Shown here: positions 35,738 through 47,000 of the stretch, in pieces
Layout of the letters: each line of letters begins with the position of its first letter
Position numbering within the stretch: the first letter of the stretch is position 1
Assembly (NCBI GenBank): GCA_002118135.1
Contig: BDIU01000020.1
Location: forward strand, 1 to 64,000
Direction of reading: 5' to 3'
Origin: Trebouxia sp. TZW2008
Taxonomy: Eukaryota > Chlorophyta > Trebouxiophyceae > Trebouxiales > Trebouxiaceae
Length of the DNA: 64,000 bases
Program-made: the position numbers and the translations under genes
The notes under the pieces: generated by a model
What the model saw: only the letters and a program-made list of their open reading frames with translations
Told to the model about the DNA's origin: nothing
Databases searched by the model: none

Positions 35738-38242
35738 TCATCTTTTCTGGCACTTGATGTGCCTCTTTGCAATTTCAAGCAAAGATTCGGTCGTGCCATC
35801 ATCACCTTCTTCTTGTGACGGTGCTGGCCGTCTCCTGCCAGCAGATGCCAAGCGGTGGCTCCCTGCAAAGCGCACATCTTTGTGATGATCACAAAGCATT
35901 GCAGTACATTTCTGTCATGGCCATGCAGCAGATTCAGCCTCACAACAGCGTGCCCACAGATTGTTCCTAGATAGTCAGCATCTTTCACATGATTAAGGAC
36001 ACAAGCAATGCAGACAGTGCTGCCCAAAGTTGTATTAGCAGTTCAGCACTCAGATGCATCAGCAGCTCAACACAAATTATCGCAGGTCAACTGTTGTATC
36101 ATGCTTTACCGTACAGCAGGCAGCAGCCTCAGTCTCACCTGCTTCATGCTGCTGCAGCACGGCTTTTGGTAGGCTTTCCGAGCCTGTGCCAGCATCATAG
36201 AATCTCTCCTTCCGCAACTCCTTCACACTGAGGTCCAGCAGGACATCTACTGCATGCGCCCAATGCAGCTGACCCAAACCGCCTAGGTCACTGCCCAAAT
36301 TACTGCTAGGCAGAAGGGGCTCCTGCTGTGCCTCTGCATGTAGACTAGCTGCCTGGCGTCCTGCTACAGGGCTGCCCCACACAGTCCTGATGCCATCGCC
36401 ATGGCTGGTGTCCCAAGTCATGCTGACTGCCTGCTGTCTGGCAAAGATGCCCACATCTGCAGCTAAGGCGCCCATCTGACCGCCCAAAGGGGCCGTCCTC
36501 AGATGGGTCTCTCCTGACTGCACAGCTGCGGTTTCTGCTCCCTGAAATAAGCTGTTGCAAGCCCAGGAAGGTCTTAGCCTTGCCTTCTGCTGCTGCTGCA
36601 TCCTGCTGTCAGGCGTGGACTCATTGCAGTCTGCAAAGACAAAATTTGGTGCCGCACGAGCGAATTTCTGCTTCAGCTTGCTGGGGCGGCTGTATGGATG
36701 GTAGTTAGCAGTATGTTGCTGACGGCCCCTCAGCACATGCGTGCTGCGCTCTGCTTGATGCTGCTCTTGCGAGGCTGATGTGACGCTGTCCTCAGGTCTG
36801 CCAGATGCAGCAGGAGCTGCTCTTGGGCTGTGTTGACCTTCAAGCTTGGCACACCAGGTGCACCATTATTGCTATGCAGTGCTGCAGTGGTGTTGGGACT
36901 GCCTGATGGAGCCTGTGCCAGCTGCTCCATCTGCTGGTGGAGCTCCTGCGCCGCCTCGATGGCTGTGTCAATGGCGACCCACTGATCCTGGTAATCCCCC
37001 TCCCCCTCCTCCTGGGTAGTGTGCTGTGCCAGCATGGCAGATGCCACACCAACCCTGCTCAAAGCAGCCTTGGCATACTCCAAACCCTGGCCAGTGCCCA
37101 ACGCCGCTCCCTTGTTGTTTGAGGTAGGTGCGGCTGCTGGCTTTGGTTGGCTGCTGCCAGCGGGTAGTGCTGCTTGGGTTTTACCCACTGTGACCTTACC
37201 CAGACCTTGCAGAAGCCTGTGGGAGACCAGGGCGAAGCTGGCAGCCAGGCTCGGCTGCTGCTCATGGGCTTGCGTCTTTGCAGCACCTGCTTGCACTGCT
37301 GCATCAGAAGTACTGCTGAAGATGCCAGCCACAGGCACCACCTCCTGCTGCAGAACAGAGACTGCAGCGCTGAATGCAGGGTCTGTAATTGGCTGAGCAG
37401 CCCCTACTAGTGCTGCTGCCGCATCACGCTGGCTACTGGACATGCCAGCATTGGGCACCCATCCCTGTTGCATAGGGGCTGCAGCGCTGACTGCATGGTG
37501 CTCAAGGCGCTGTTCAACAGCTGTCTGTGCTACTGGTGCACCAATCTGACCAGTCTGACCGCTGAGCATGCCAAGCTCAGCCACGCACCCCTGTTGCCTA
37601 GCAGGCACTGCAGCGCTGACTGCATGCTGTTCAGCATCTGCCTGTACTGCTGCACCAGTCTAATTGCTGAGCATGCCAAGCTGAGCCACACTCCCCTGAT
37701 GCACAGCAGGGGCTGCAGCGCTGTCTACACAAGCTGCATTTAGTGCCTGGAAGAGAGCAGCGGTCTCTGCAGCGGGCTTGGGAAGGGTGTGGTCCTTACT
37801 CTTGGGTGCCTGAGGGCCTTTCTTGCCCTTGCCCTTGGCTTTGCCCATCCCCTTGCCTTTGGATGCCCTTGGGCTTAGCCTGGGGTGCAGGGTGTGTGTA
37901 CTGCTCTAGTAATGCAGCCCTTGACATGGGTGGAGATGAGTGAAGGCGTGCAGTCAACCCCATCAGCAATTCTGCCTCCGATTGGGCAGAAATGAGGGTG
38001 TCTCCCACCTGCAGCCATGTCACATGCGTGTTAGCAACAGATGCGAAGCGTCCAAGTGGATGGCATTTGAACAACTGAATTTTGTGAAGCAAAGGTGCGA
38101 TGAGCACCATGAAAGAAACTTCTTCTTCAGCCGGGACTGTAACGCTTACGTCTTTGGCAAGCCGTGGAACTTTGGCGGCAGATGCTCTTATGCCCGAGTG
38201 ACCATTGAGTCTCAAAAGTTGACTGCAGGTGATTTGTCCCAT
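35738..38242 (-). CDS. Unrecognised Ala/Gln-rich protein
   Basis: No family recognised. A likely start at 38,242 opens a block with VSVTVPAEEEVSFMVLIAPL and HPLGRFASVANTHVTWLQ, followed by VGDTLISAQSEAELLMGL. A basic stretch GKAKGKGKKGPQAPK lies at about 37,830. A long open block (37,608-36,730) is rich in Ala, Gln and Ser with the recurring pattern AVSAAAPMQQG, VAELGMLS and VAQLGMLS, suggesting low-complexity internal repeats. Another open block (36,736-36,080) contains KLKQKFARAAPNFVFADCN. A possible last exon ends TTESLLEIAKRHIKCQKR at stop 35,738. The blocks are in different frames, so introns must join them, but the splice sites are not resolved. It could be one gene or two. Confidence 0.45.
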
Positions 38243-38392
38243 GGCATGCTGCGTGTGACAGCAGCAACCGGCACTGCACTTTCCATGATGAGCCGCCTAC
38301 CCTTGCTGCAGCTATGATTGTATTGCTGCATTGCAAAGTGTGCCTCAGGCCGCAAGAGCACCTGGCACTGTACAGCATGTGCTTTCCATATC

Positions 38393-38640
38393 AGGTTTTT
38401 CTTTTAAAACTGTTGCGTGGAAAGATGTTGACTGGGTTAAACTCAGATCAACCATCCTTGAATTGCAATATCGAATTTACGAGGCTAGTCGGATAGACAA
38501 TACTAAACGATTATATTGGCTTCAGTCTCACTTAATAAATAGAGCTGATTCCAAGCTTTATGCAGTTTATCTAGTTATACCCGTATCTTTTTGGTGTACA
38601 AAGAGACTAACCTTTACCCCGAAGGCAGTCATCCTCGAGA
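38393..38640 (+). mobile_element. Organelle-type group II intron reverse transcriptase fragment
   Basis: This AT-rich stretch differs from its surroundings in base and codon use. It encodes VAWKDVDWVKL, ILELQYRIYEASR, LYWLQSHLINRADSKLYAV, matching the N-terminal domain of group II intron maturases (W..(I/V)DW ... LQ.RI..A ... LQ..L..S..AKL.AV). The match stops after this domain; no reverse transcriptase core follows. The likely origin is plastid or mitochondrial DNA inserted into the nucleus. Confidence 0.7.
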
Positions 38641-38857
38641 AACCTGCTGTGATACATACTGTAATGCAACACAGCGGCAATCAACGATTGATGCTTTGGC
38701 TGTCATAGCAGACACTTTGCAACTGCACAATCCTGGTCTTTAGTCTGCCTGGTCGACTTTCGGACTGAAGATATGGCAAAACTACTGGTGTTAGCGAGGA
38801 CGTAACGAGCGTGTTCAACAATTAATTCACTTGTTTGGCGATTTGGGGCTGGTGGGC

Positions 38858-39560
38858 TCATTTCAAAGGTACGCATGTGCAATGATCAATGCGAAGAGCC
38901 ACAGGTCGTACCGGGCAAAACTTCAGGCTGATGAAGAAGAACAAAAAAGGACTTGAATGAGCTGGTGAAGAGAATGCAAGGGCTTGGATAAACACACCAA
39001 AACATGCTCCAACAGGCAAAGTAGACAGCAAAACCAGGAGATTGGCTATGCCAAGTGCAGTATCTGGGCGACAGGTCTCTGATGCACTGGCATCATGTCC
39101 AACCACATGCTTCAGCTGTGAGAAGTATGGGGCATCAGCTGCAACAACACAGACAACAGTCACAGCGCATCACCCATCAAAAACGTAGGCGCCAGCTCTA
39201 CTGAGCTTATGCTGCAGACAGGCACAAACAAAGGTATGTGCAAGCACTTGCAAACAAAACTGCAGCAACAGAGCTCAAGTCTTGAAGAATGACAAGCCAA
39301 CTGTTGCAACCTGTTGTATGCAAGTTCCTTAGTGAAAGCTGTGCTGTACTTGACCTCTTGAGGCAGGTCCAGCAAGTTTGTCTTGACACAGCTAGACAAA
39401 GAGAGAGTGCACATGCATTCATATGCACATGCTAGCATGCATAGCTCCGCTCACCAGCTTGATCGGCGCGGTCTCTGTCGCCAGCCGGTCACAGGTGTTG
39501 ATCTGATGCAACAGCTTTTGCAGTTTTGCAAAGAAGTGCTTGAGCGTTCATCGAGCTCAC
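38858..39560 (-). CDS. Unrecognised protein with a C-terminal hydrophobic segment (5' end unresolved)
   Basis: No family recognised. Three likely exons lie on the minus strand. One at about 39,450-39,530 encodes HFFAKLQKLLHQINTCD and LATETAPIKL, ending at a GTGAGC donor. One at about 39,310-39,385 encodes TNLLDLPQEVKYSTAFTKEL. The last (about 39,143-38,858) follows a TTGCAG acceptor and encodes FSQLKHVVGHDASASE, then a hydrophobic stretch IANLLVLLSTLPVGACFGVF, then the stop. A membrane-anchored helical protein is the most that can be inferred. The start exon may overlap the GC-rich palindromic stretch upstream. Confidence 0.4.
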
Positions 39561-39574
39561 TGACAGTGTGCGAT

Positions 39575-39800
39575 TTGACGATGCTGGGCGCGCTCACTCG
39601 CTTCGCTCGCTCGCGCGATGCAGCTTTGCAGATGTTTGTGGGCAACTCTGCTTGTCCTTTTGGCTCTGCCACTTGACAGATAAGATTCCAAGGGCAGTGA
39701 ACGGCGGGACGCCCCACTCGCGCCCTTCCGAATTAACAAGCTCGGTCGCCCCCTCGCTCCGCGCAACCGAGCTAATTAATTCTTTCGGACGCGAAAAAGT
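39575..39800. repeat. GC-rich palindromic stretch, possibly organelle-derived
   Basis: It contains CGCTTCGCTCGCTCGCGCG and an inverted repeat: GAATTAACAAGCTCGGTCGC (39,730-39,749) faces GCGCAACCGAGCTAATTAAT plus TC (39,761-39,782). Such short GC hairpins with AATTAATTC edges are typical of trebouxiophyte organelle genomes. A nuclear insertion of organelle DNA is therefore possible but not proven. Confidence 0.45.
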
Positions 39801-40726
39801 AGGAATATCGCAAGTAGTCTAGGAAGAAATTATGTCACTACTGCTGCTCAAGCAAAGATTGCTTGCAAAGCTAGGTACAGGCACTGGTATTGTGCATTTT
39901 TGCAGGTCAGCAGATCTACACACAAGGAGCTCAAGTGTTGCGGTAAGCCATTATACCGCATCAGCTGAGAAGATGTGACTTTGAGTGACAGGTCATTGCA
40001 ACAGGCTGTACACAGCTGCATTTTCATCATTCTGCACTGGCATCAGGGGGCATGCGCGCTTACGCTGCACTCACTAGCAGCTTCCTGAGCCTGAGGCGTG
40101 CTTTACTTCCAGCCTTAGCTGAGGCTGGCAATCAATGACTTGTCAGCTGAGCCAAACGAAGAGCCAAAAGACAGCAAGGACAGCTGGCTAGGCCTTAATT
40201 CCAGGCTGGATTTGACTGCTGCCAACTTCGCTCTCGACTCCCTTGACTTCACGATGACAAATCATCAGCAGAGCGCCAGGCTGTCTTCCGCTCTGCAGTC
40301 GAGCTAAGAGTTCAAATTGCTCGCGCCGCTCTCGTTCTGCGCACCTCGCAAGTTTTCGGAGACTCCTTTGGCTCTTTGCTTGCTGCAGCGCTGCATCAAT
40401 TGGTCGCTTATTTGCTTACTTCAGCTTTCAGTCATCGTCAGCTTGCCAGATAGGTCCAAGCAGCTCGCGTCCTGCAGGGTCGACTTTGTGCGCAGGTAAG
40501 ACGCAAAGGTGCATTTGCATGCTGACACTTGCACCGCAACCAGAGGCCATGTCTTCCTGATTGGCAAGGCCCGACGATGTCGCTGACTTGTGCAGGTTTG
40601 ATCTTTGGTTTCGTTTGACCGCGGCACACAAAGTCACAGCAAGGCCAGACGCATCGCCTTGTGCCACGCTCACGTTCGTCGAAGATCAACCGAGGGCACT
40701 CTATCCTCCACCTTCATCTAGTGGTC

Positions 40727-41669
40727 ATGGTATTCCGGTCACACCGGCTGATTCTGGCCATCCTGATAGCTGTCACTGCAGCAGGTAAGCGCGATTCCGA
40801 CTTTGTAGCTTGCTGCATGAACCCCATCTTTGCATTCTTATCTGCTGTCCAAGCTTCCGTATATCAAAAGTTTGGCCGCATCCTGCGTAGCGTAGCACGG
40901 CATGCTGCAATCGGAGCTGCTTAGTCAGCAGTATGATGGTCTCGCAAGAGGTTTCATCAGGCAGGCACTGATGTCCTCTGTCGGTTGTAAGACACAAGCT
41001 TGCTATGCAGGCACTGCTGCTCAGCCAACTCTGGGCACTGGCTTTGTGCAAGCTGCTCCAGGAGCGACATGCCAACAAACCTGCACAGCAAACTCAAAAA
41101 CAGCAGCTTTCCTTAACAACTTCTACACAGACGCTTCCACCTACCTCTGCGCAGCAAACGTCAGCGGACAGGCATACATTGCTGGCTACCAGACCACAGA
41201 CCCAGTCTGCACCACAACCTACAACAACGCAGTCATCAATGCCACAGACTTTGGTTGCCTTTGCCTGACCTCACAGCAGACGCCGGGGCTTGAGGCCAGC
41301 ACAGGCACAGAGTCCTGTGAACAGACGTGTGCACAGACTCTTGAAGGAGAAGTGGGTACAGCAGTCAGGACTGACGCGCATACTCCCTTGTATGCCTGCC
41401 TGCCTGCCTCTGAAGCTGGCGTCCACAACAGATTCGGCTATGCTGATGATCAGCTGTTGCCTGCACTCCTCAGTCCAACAACAGCTCAGCTGGAAGCAGC
41501 ATCAGGCGTTGAAGCTGTGCAAAGCCTTGCATGCATCACAGCAGGAGCGGCCACTCAGAGGCCCTTCTCTTGCTTCTGTACATTTGAGCCACAAGCAGCC
41601 ACTACAACACCTGCTACCAGTAGTGTATCAGCAGCAATAGCCACTGCCGGGCGCAGAATGCTCTTCTGA
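40727..41669 (+). CDS. Secreted Cys-rich protein with two related modules
   Basis: Exon 1 (40727-40784) encodes a signal peptide (MVFRSHRLILAILIAVTAA). The GTAAGC donor at 40,785 and the best phase-matching acceptor (ACACAAG, exon from 40,999) give a 242-aa product starting ACYAGTAAQP after cleavage. The mature part has two modules with the same cysteine order: TCQQTC ... LCAA ... VC ... CLCL and SCEQTC ... ACLP ... ACI ... CFCTF. It has three N-x-S/T sites and a Thr/Ala-rich end. No family recognised. An extracellular or wall location is likely from the signal peptide. The acceptor choice is the weakest part of the model; exon 2 itself is a clear long open frame ending at 41,669. Confidence 0.7.
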
Positions 41670-42763
41670 TTTGGCAGACTGCAAAACATTACTGTGCAGG
41701 GCACCGCGCGTTTTCAGACTTGTTGTCGATGGTTGCTTTCTTGTGTGTCGAGCAGTTTGGCAGATGCACCATGTCAAGAGTGTGAGATGTCAGCATGCTG
41801 CAAAGCAGTGTGCAGCAAGCATGCTGGCTTATGACATTGACTAAGGCCTTTTGGAAGTACACAGTTTGAGCAGTCAATATCCATTGTGCAGTATAAATGC
41901 ACTGCTGAAATGCAGTAGCTAAAGGCATCAATTGATCGAAGTTGCCAAGTGTATCCACTCAGGGTTTGTTGTAGGCTTTGTTGTTTGTGTGACAGAAGCT
42001 GTGTGTTTGGTAGATACAATGGATGAAGTGCTCCCTTGCTTTTGCTCCCCTCCCCTCATGATTGGTTCGACCTGAATGCCGTTTCTGACACCTTTGCCCC
42101 CTAATGGACTAGTGTACCTGAAATGCTGCAGCTGAAAATTTGTAATTTGTGACACACATCTCCTCAACTGGAATCCATCATCTCTCTTGCATGCCCCTAT
42201 TAATTTGGCGAAGCATGCTTCAACTAAATTCCTGGAGTTGCAAATAGGGTCGCACAACAAGCGCTTCACAAACATGTCGCATTGAGTTGAGATCGCTGCA
42301 CGAGTGGCAATCTGAGTGACTTGTTACACATCTCATGCAACATGGCTTTTCATAGCAAGCAAACTTAAAGACTTCACTGGACAACTTGAAAATCAAATCA
42401 AACTTCGTAAGTTGGCAACAACCAGCTATGATACATGGATCAACTTGCAGGATGTCTGTGCATCATACCTAGCTAGACTTTTGACACATCAAAATAGTCC
42501 CAGCACTGCAAAGCTGATTAGGCAGCTTCCTCTGAGATGCGACAACAATCACAGATGCTCTCTTCCCCAACTGATCATTGAGTCTCATGCTGACTGGACA
42601 AATGCATTCCTTCCATTTTAGATGTGAGCAAATGCACCACTTCCATTTGAGACGTGAGGTGTGCCACAGACGCTCTCTTTCCCACTTTCTTGCCCTCTTC
42701 TTCAGTTTGATGCTGACTGCACTTGAGCAGAAGCAGGGCTGCGCATGGAGTCAAAGCCATCAA
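41670..42763. other. Convergent intergenic region
   Basis: It lies between the stop of the Cys-rich gene (plus) and the stop of FLVA (minus). Open frames on both strands (e.g. 41,928-42,275 minus with RNLVEACFAKL) vaguely recall transposase tails, but nothing is identifiable. Confidence 0.35.
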
Positions 42764-44000
42764 TCAGTACGTTGTGCCAATCTTGCGATGGTGTACAGAA
42801 CTCTGTGCAGTCTCAGCAAGAACTTTGCCGCTGTCAACCGTCGCATATACGATCCAGTGGTCACCAGCCTCCAATCTGTCCTGGATGGTGCAGCCAACAT
42901 ATGCAGCTGCATCCTTCAAAATGACACATTCGTTCTCCTCTGACCTCTCTGTCTTGAGGCCTTCAAAGCGATCCTCAGCTGGTTTGAAAGGCTTCAGCAT
43001 CTGCTTTACAGCACCCTAAAAGGCAATGCTCAACATGAGCCATGGAGGGAAGCCTCACTGTGCATGATGCAGGTTTTCCATTGACACCTGTTATGCTGAG
43101 CAAAACTTCCAAAGATATGACATCTTCTGGTTGCCATGACATGCTGTGCTTGCATCATGAAATAGCTGATGCAAGCACGACGAATGCGCTCACCTTTTCG
43201 TTGCCTTGCGCCAAGACATTCACATTGAACTTGTTCCCATTAGCCAGCAATGTCTCCATGGCGCGGTCCTTTTTGACTGCAATGGAGAGACCTGGTGGGT
43301 CAAAAGAGGCCTGCAGCATACCACAACCCGTCAATTCTGAGTGTCACTTACATGTAGTTCACCTCTATCTTGTCTGCCATGTAAGGTGTTCTTGGCACCA
43401 CCCAACAACAGATTCCATGCTGTCATATAGTTCCTTTCCAATGCATGCCAAGGGCTGCATCTTGAAACTCCATGCACATGCGCTCATTGACATCTTCAAT
43501 CATCTATGCACACATACTGTGCATTCTGTGAAGACCTGTGCACACGATTTCGATGCCATAAAGGTGACCCTTGAGATAAGCCCAATTTTCTTCTGTGTAT
43601 AATTTAATCTCGACTGATTCCCAAATCGCGCACATATTGAAAGACTCATCCCCATGCTGGCCTGGCCTTGCATGCTGAGTCAATGCTAATGCAACAAGCA
43701 ATGTGCGGCATACTTGCATTCATCTGCAAGATCCTTGCTACAGCAAGCAGTGACAGTGGACACAGGCAACAGTGCATCATTCTTTATAGTCATGGGAATC
43801 AGTCAGATCCAAGCTCACCTGTGACACCCAGGATGCAAGCATGGCTGACTCAGCATCTTCATCTTTGCCAGTCACCACACACATGGTGCCCACAAGGCGG
43901 CCCAAGGCTTGCTCAACCCCACTTGCACCACCTGCAAATGTCAGCAGCAGCTCCTACCAACACTAGTTTATGCATGCAAAACTGGTATCTGCAAGCACAG

Positions 44001-44038
<38 letters not shown>

Positions 44039-47000
44039 TCAACTGCAAGGTAAATGTACCTGTCTTGACTTGGCTGCTGCCAGCTTGCCTTTCAGCTACG
44101 CGGATGGCTCTGTGCACAGCTTGTGCCAGGTCCACTCCGCTCTCCTCACACACCTGTACGTCCTTGGCGCTGGGCTTGAACTTCACTCTGATGGGCTTGA
44201 ACGCCATGCTGAAACCCGCGTCCTGCAACATGTTTGATGGGTCAGATCTAAGCGACTGCCCGGTGTCAGCAGAGGCTTGCATGCTGTGCAGGGTATGTGA
44301 AAGGGGGACAGGGGACAGGCCAAAAGGGCGGGGGAGGGGGGGGGGAGGCAAATAAGGCATGAGCACAGGCTGTGCAGAGTTGGTTGCACACCACGGGGAC
44401 AATGCATCATGCAGACCAACACGCTGCTGTCCAATGCCTGACATATGCTGCACAAAGGTGTACATGATTGAACAGGCAGCAATCTGGTAGCTTGAGGAAT
44501 CTATGGCAGCAGATCATCTGAAAGCAGGTCCAAAAAAAAGCAAGCGCACACTGGACACAGCACAGATGGAGACGCAGCTTTTCAGCTCACACTGCAGATG
44601 CAGTCGAGTCAACATATTGCAGGGACACAGGCAGGTGATGTTTCACCTTGAGGCGCTTGTCTAGCTCGTCTACAGCCTCCAGCCAAGTGATTGTCATGTA
44701 ACTGCAAAAGTGGTATGTTACCTTGAGCCGATTTTCCAGCTCGTCCACAGCCTCACCACTCCAGCCAAAGCTGCCAAAGACACCACAGGGCAGCTCACGT
44801 GCCGCTGAATCCCTCACAATGGCACCCAGCGCTGTCTGGACCTGCATTGCACAACACAGCTGCTCAGTAATGATCATGGTGATACCAATCATGACAATGA
44901 CAGTGTAAATAGTCACAACAACCATATTAACAATACAGCAGAGCATTATGCTGACACAGCAGGAGTTTGTGGCGAAGCAAACTCTTTGCCATGAAGGAAG
45001 TCTGAGGAACAGAACCTATATCAAACTGTCTGTTTGAGAGATTAAGTTCAGTACATGACTTGCTGTCTAGCAGCTTGCTTTCATAGCAGTAATTGCTGGG
45101 GTGTGAGATCAAATCACCTCAAAAAATTCTGCCTGGTCATGTTTAGTTGGTGAGCTTGTATGAAGCCAGCACATGCTGCAAAATGCCGATGACGAGCATG
45201 TTGCATGTACAGACTATGATGAACATGACCTGCAAGCGTTTGAGGAGCAAGATATCAGATGATACAGCGACAGTATCACTTGCCTAAGTGACAGACCAAT
45301 GAAGATGCAGTCTAGTGAACTAGTCTACTGTCAGAGTAAGCTGTAAAGATACAATCGCTCAGAATGTCTATGCTGACCTGAGTGGGAAGATGCCCTCCAA
45401 GGGTGGGGCTACCAATAATGAAGCCCTTAGCCCCTTTGAGTGCCTTCAACGCGTCATCCACAGAGTCCACCTCCAGGTTGAGGGTCTCCACACCAATGCC
45501 AGCCTTGGTGATGCCTCTGCTGATGGCCTGAGCCATGCCTGCGGTATTACCATAGGCGCTGGCGTATAGCACAGCCACGCTGCCCTTCTTAGCTGCCTCT
45601 ATCTGGTCTGTCGTCCATTTCCTGCATAGCATATGTGACATTGCTGATCAGATGTCACCCTTAGTGATGCCTCTGCTGATGGTCCGAGCCATGCCTGCAG
45701 TAATACCGTAGGCACTAGCGTACAGCACAGCTACGCTGCCCTTCTTGGCTGCCTCTATCTGATCGGTTGTCCATTTCCTGTACAGCACATGTGACATTTC
45801 TGATCAGATGGTGATGCCCCTGCTGATGGCCCGAGCCATGCCAGCTGTGTTACCATAGGCACTGGCGACAAGCACAGCTACGCTGCCCTTCTTGGCAGCC
45901 TCTATTTGGTCTGTCTTCCATTTCCTGTACAGCAGATCAGCTCCTGATTGTTGACTGAAAATGCAAGCCTTTGTCTATCTCAACTGCATCTACATCCAAT
46001 TATGAAATTGGATGCCAATCTTGGTGATGCCCCTGCTGATGGCCTGCACCATGCCTGCAGTGTTGCTGTAAGCACTGGCATACAGCACTGCAACGCTGTC
46101 TGTCTTGGCTGCTTCTTTCTGCTTTGTCATCCATTTGCTGTGCAGCAGACATGACAGTCATCAGAGAAAGGCCATGCTGTGTGGGCTCTTGCTTGCAGAC
46201 AACGGCACCCGTGTCTGTCAGAACACTTCATCTGGAACGCATTTGATGGCTTATTTCAACCTCACACCTCGAGCAGTAAGACCAAGCTGGGTGCCAAGGG
46301 CGTAAAGAACACAGCTTTGCTATGCTGCCCCTTGCTTGCAGTCTTTTGCGTTTCGTAGTCCAGCTGCTTGATCGCATTGGGCAGGCTAGCCTGTATTCAA
46401 CCCCAGGGCGCTACAGGGGCTCTGATGGCCTACACAATGTGTGCAGGTTTGCGGGGGTTGCTGGGCAGTTTGTGTGGGCTAAACTAGCAATGAATTGATA
46501 CTAAGGCAAAACTTGTGTGGGGAGTCATGCCCCCCGGGCTGAGCAGGGGCAGTAGAACCCTGCTTCCCTCTGATAATGCACACTTTGACCAATCTGTCTC
46601 AGGGCTTCTTGATCCAGCATCAGCTTGTTGCATGGACAGGGCATTGCATCAGACATGCAATCTTGCTAAGAACTGCAATGCAGCAATCATTGGCAATGTT
46701 GTACCAGTATATCGTGACCTGTCATACATTGGTGACACTTGCAGCACCTCCTGCCTGTTTGTGAAACAATAAAGAATGAAATCTTCGCATTGCAGACGCA
46801 TAGTTTACATTACGCAGCTACAAGTGAGCCAATGAACGGAACGACATTTTTTCCTGGCAAATTATGGTCAGGCTACTCACTGGTAGCTACGCAGTAGCTC
46901 TGTCATCGAGGCTTGCACAATGGGGCCATGGGTAGGGCACATCGCATTCACAGAAAGAGGGATGGACGTCACACGCCCACCAATTGCCTGCAACCGGCAA

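Noticed and set aside
41928..42621. Transposase-like frames
   Set aside because: RNLVEACFAKL vaguely resembles the tail of some DDE transposases but there is no catalytic region, no inverted ends and no frame continuity.
43668..44355. Polyglutamine/polyserine protein on the plus strand
   Set aside because: The CAG run is inside an FLVA intron and the frame overlaps two well-supported FLVA exons on the other strand.
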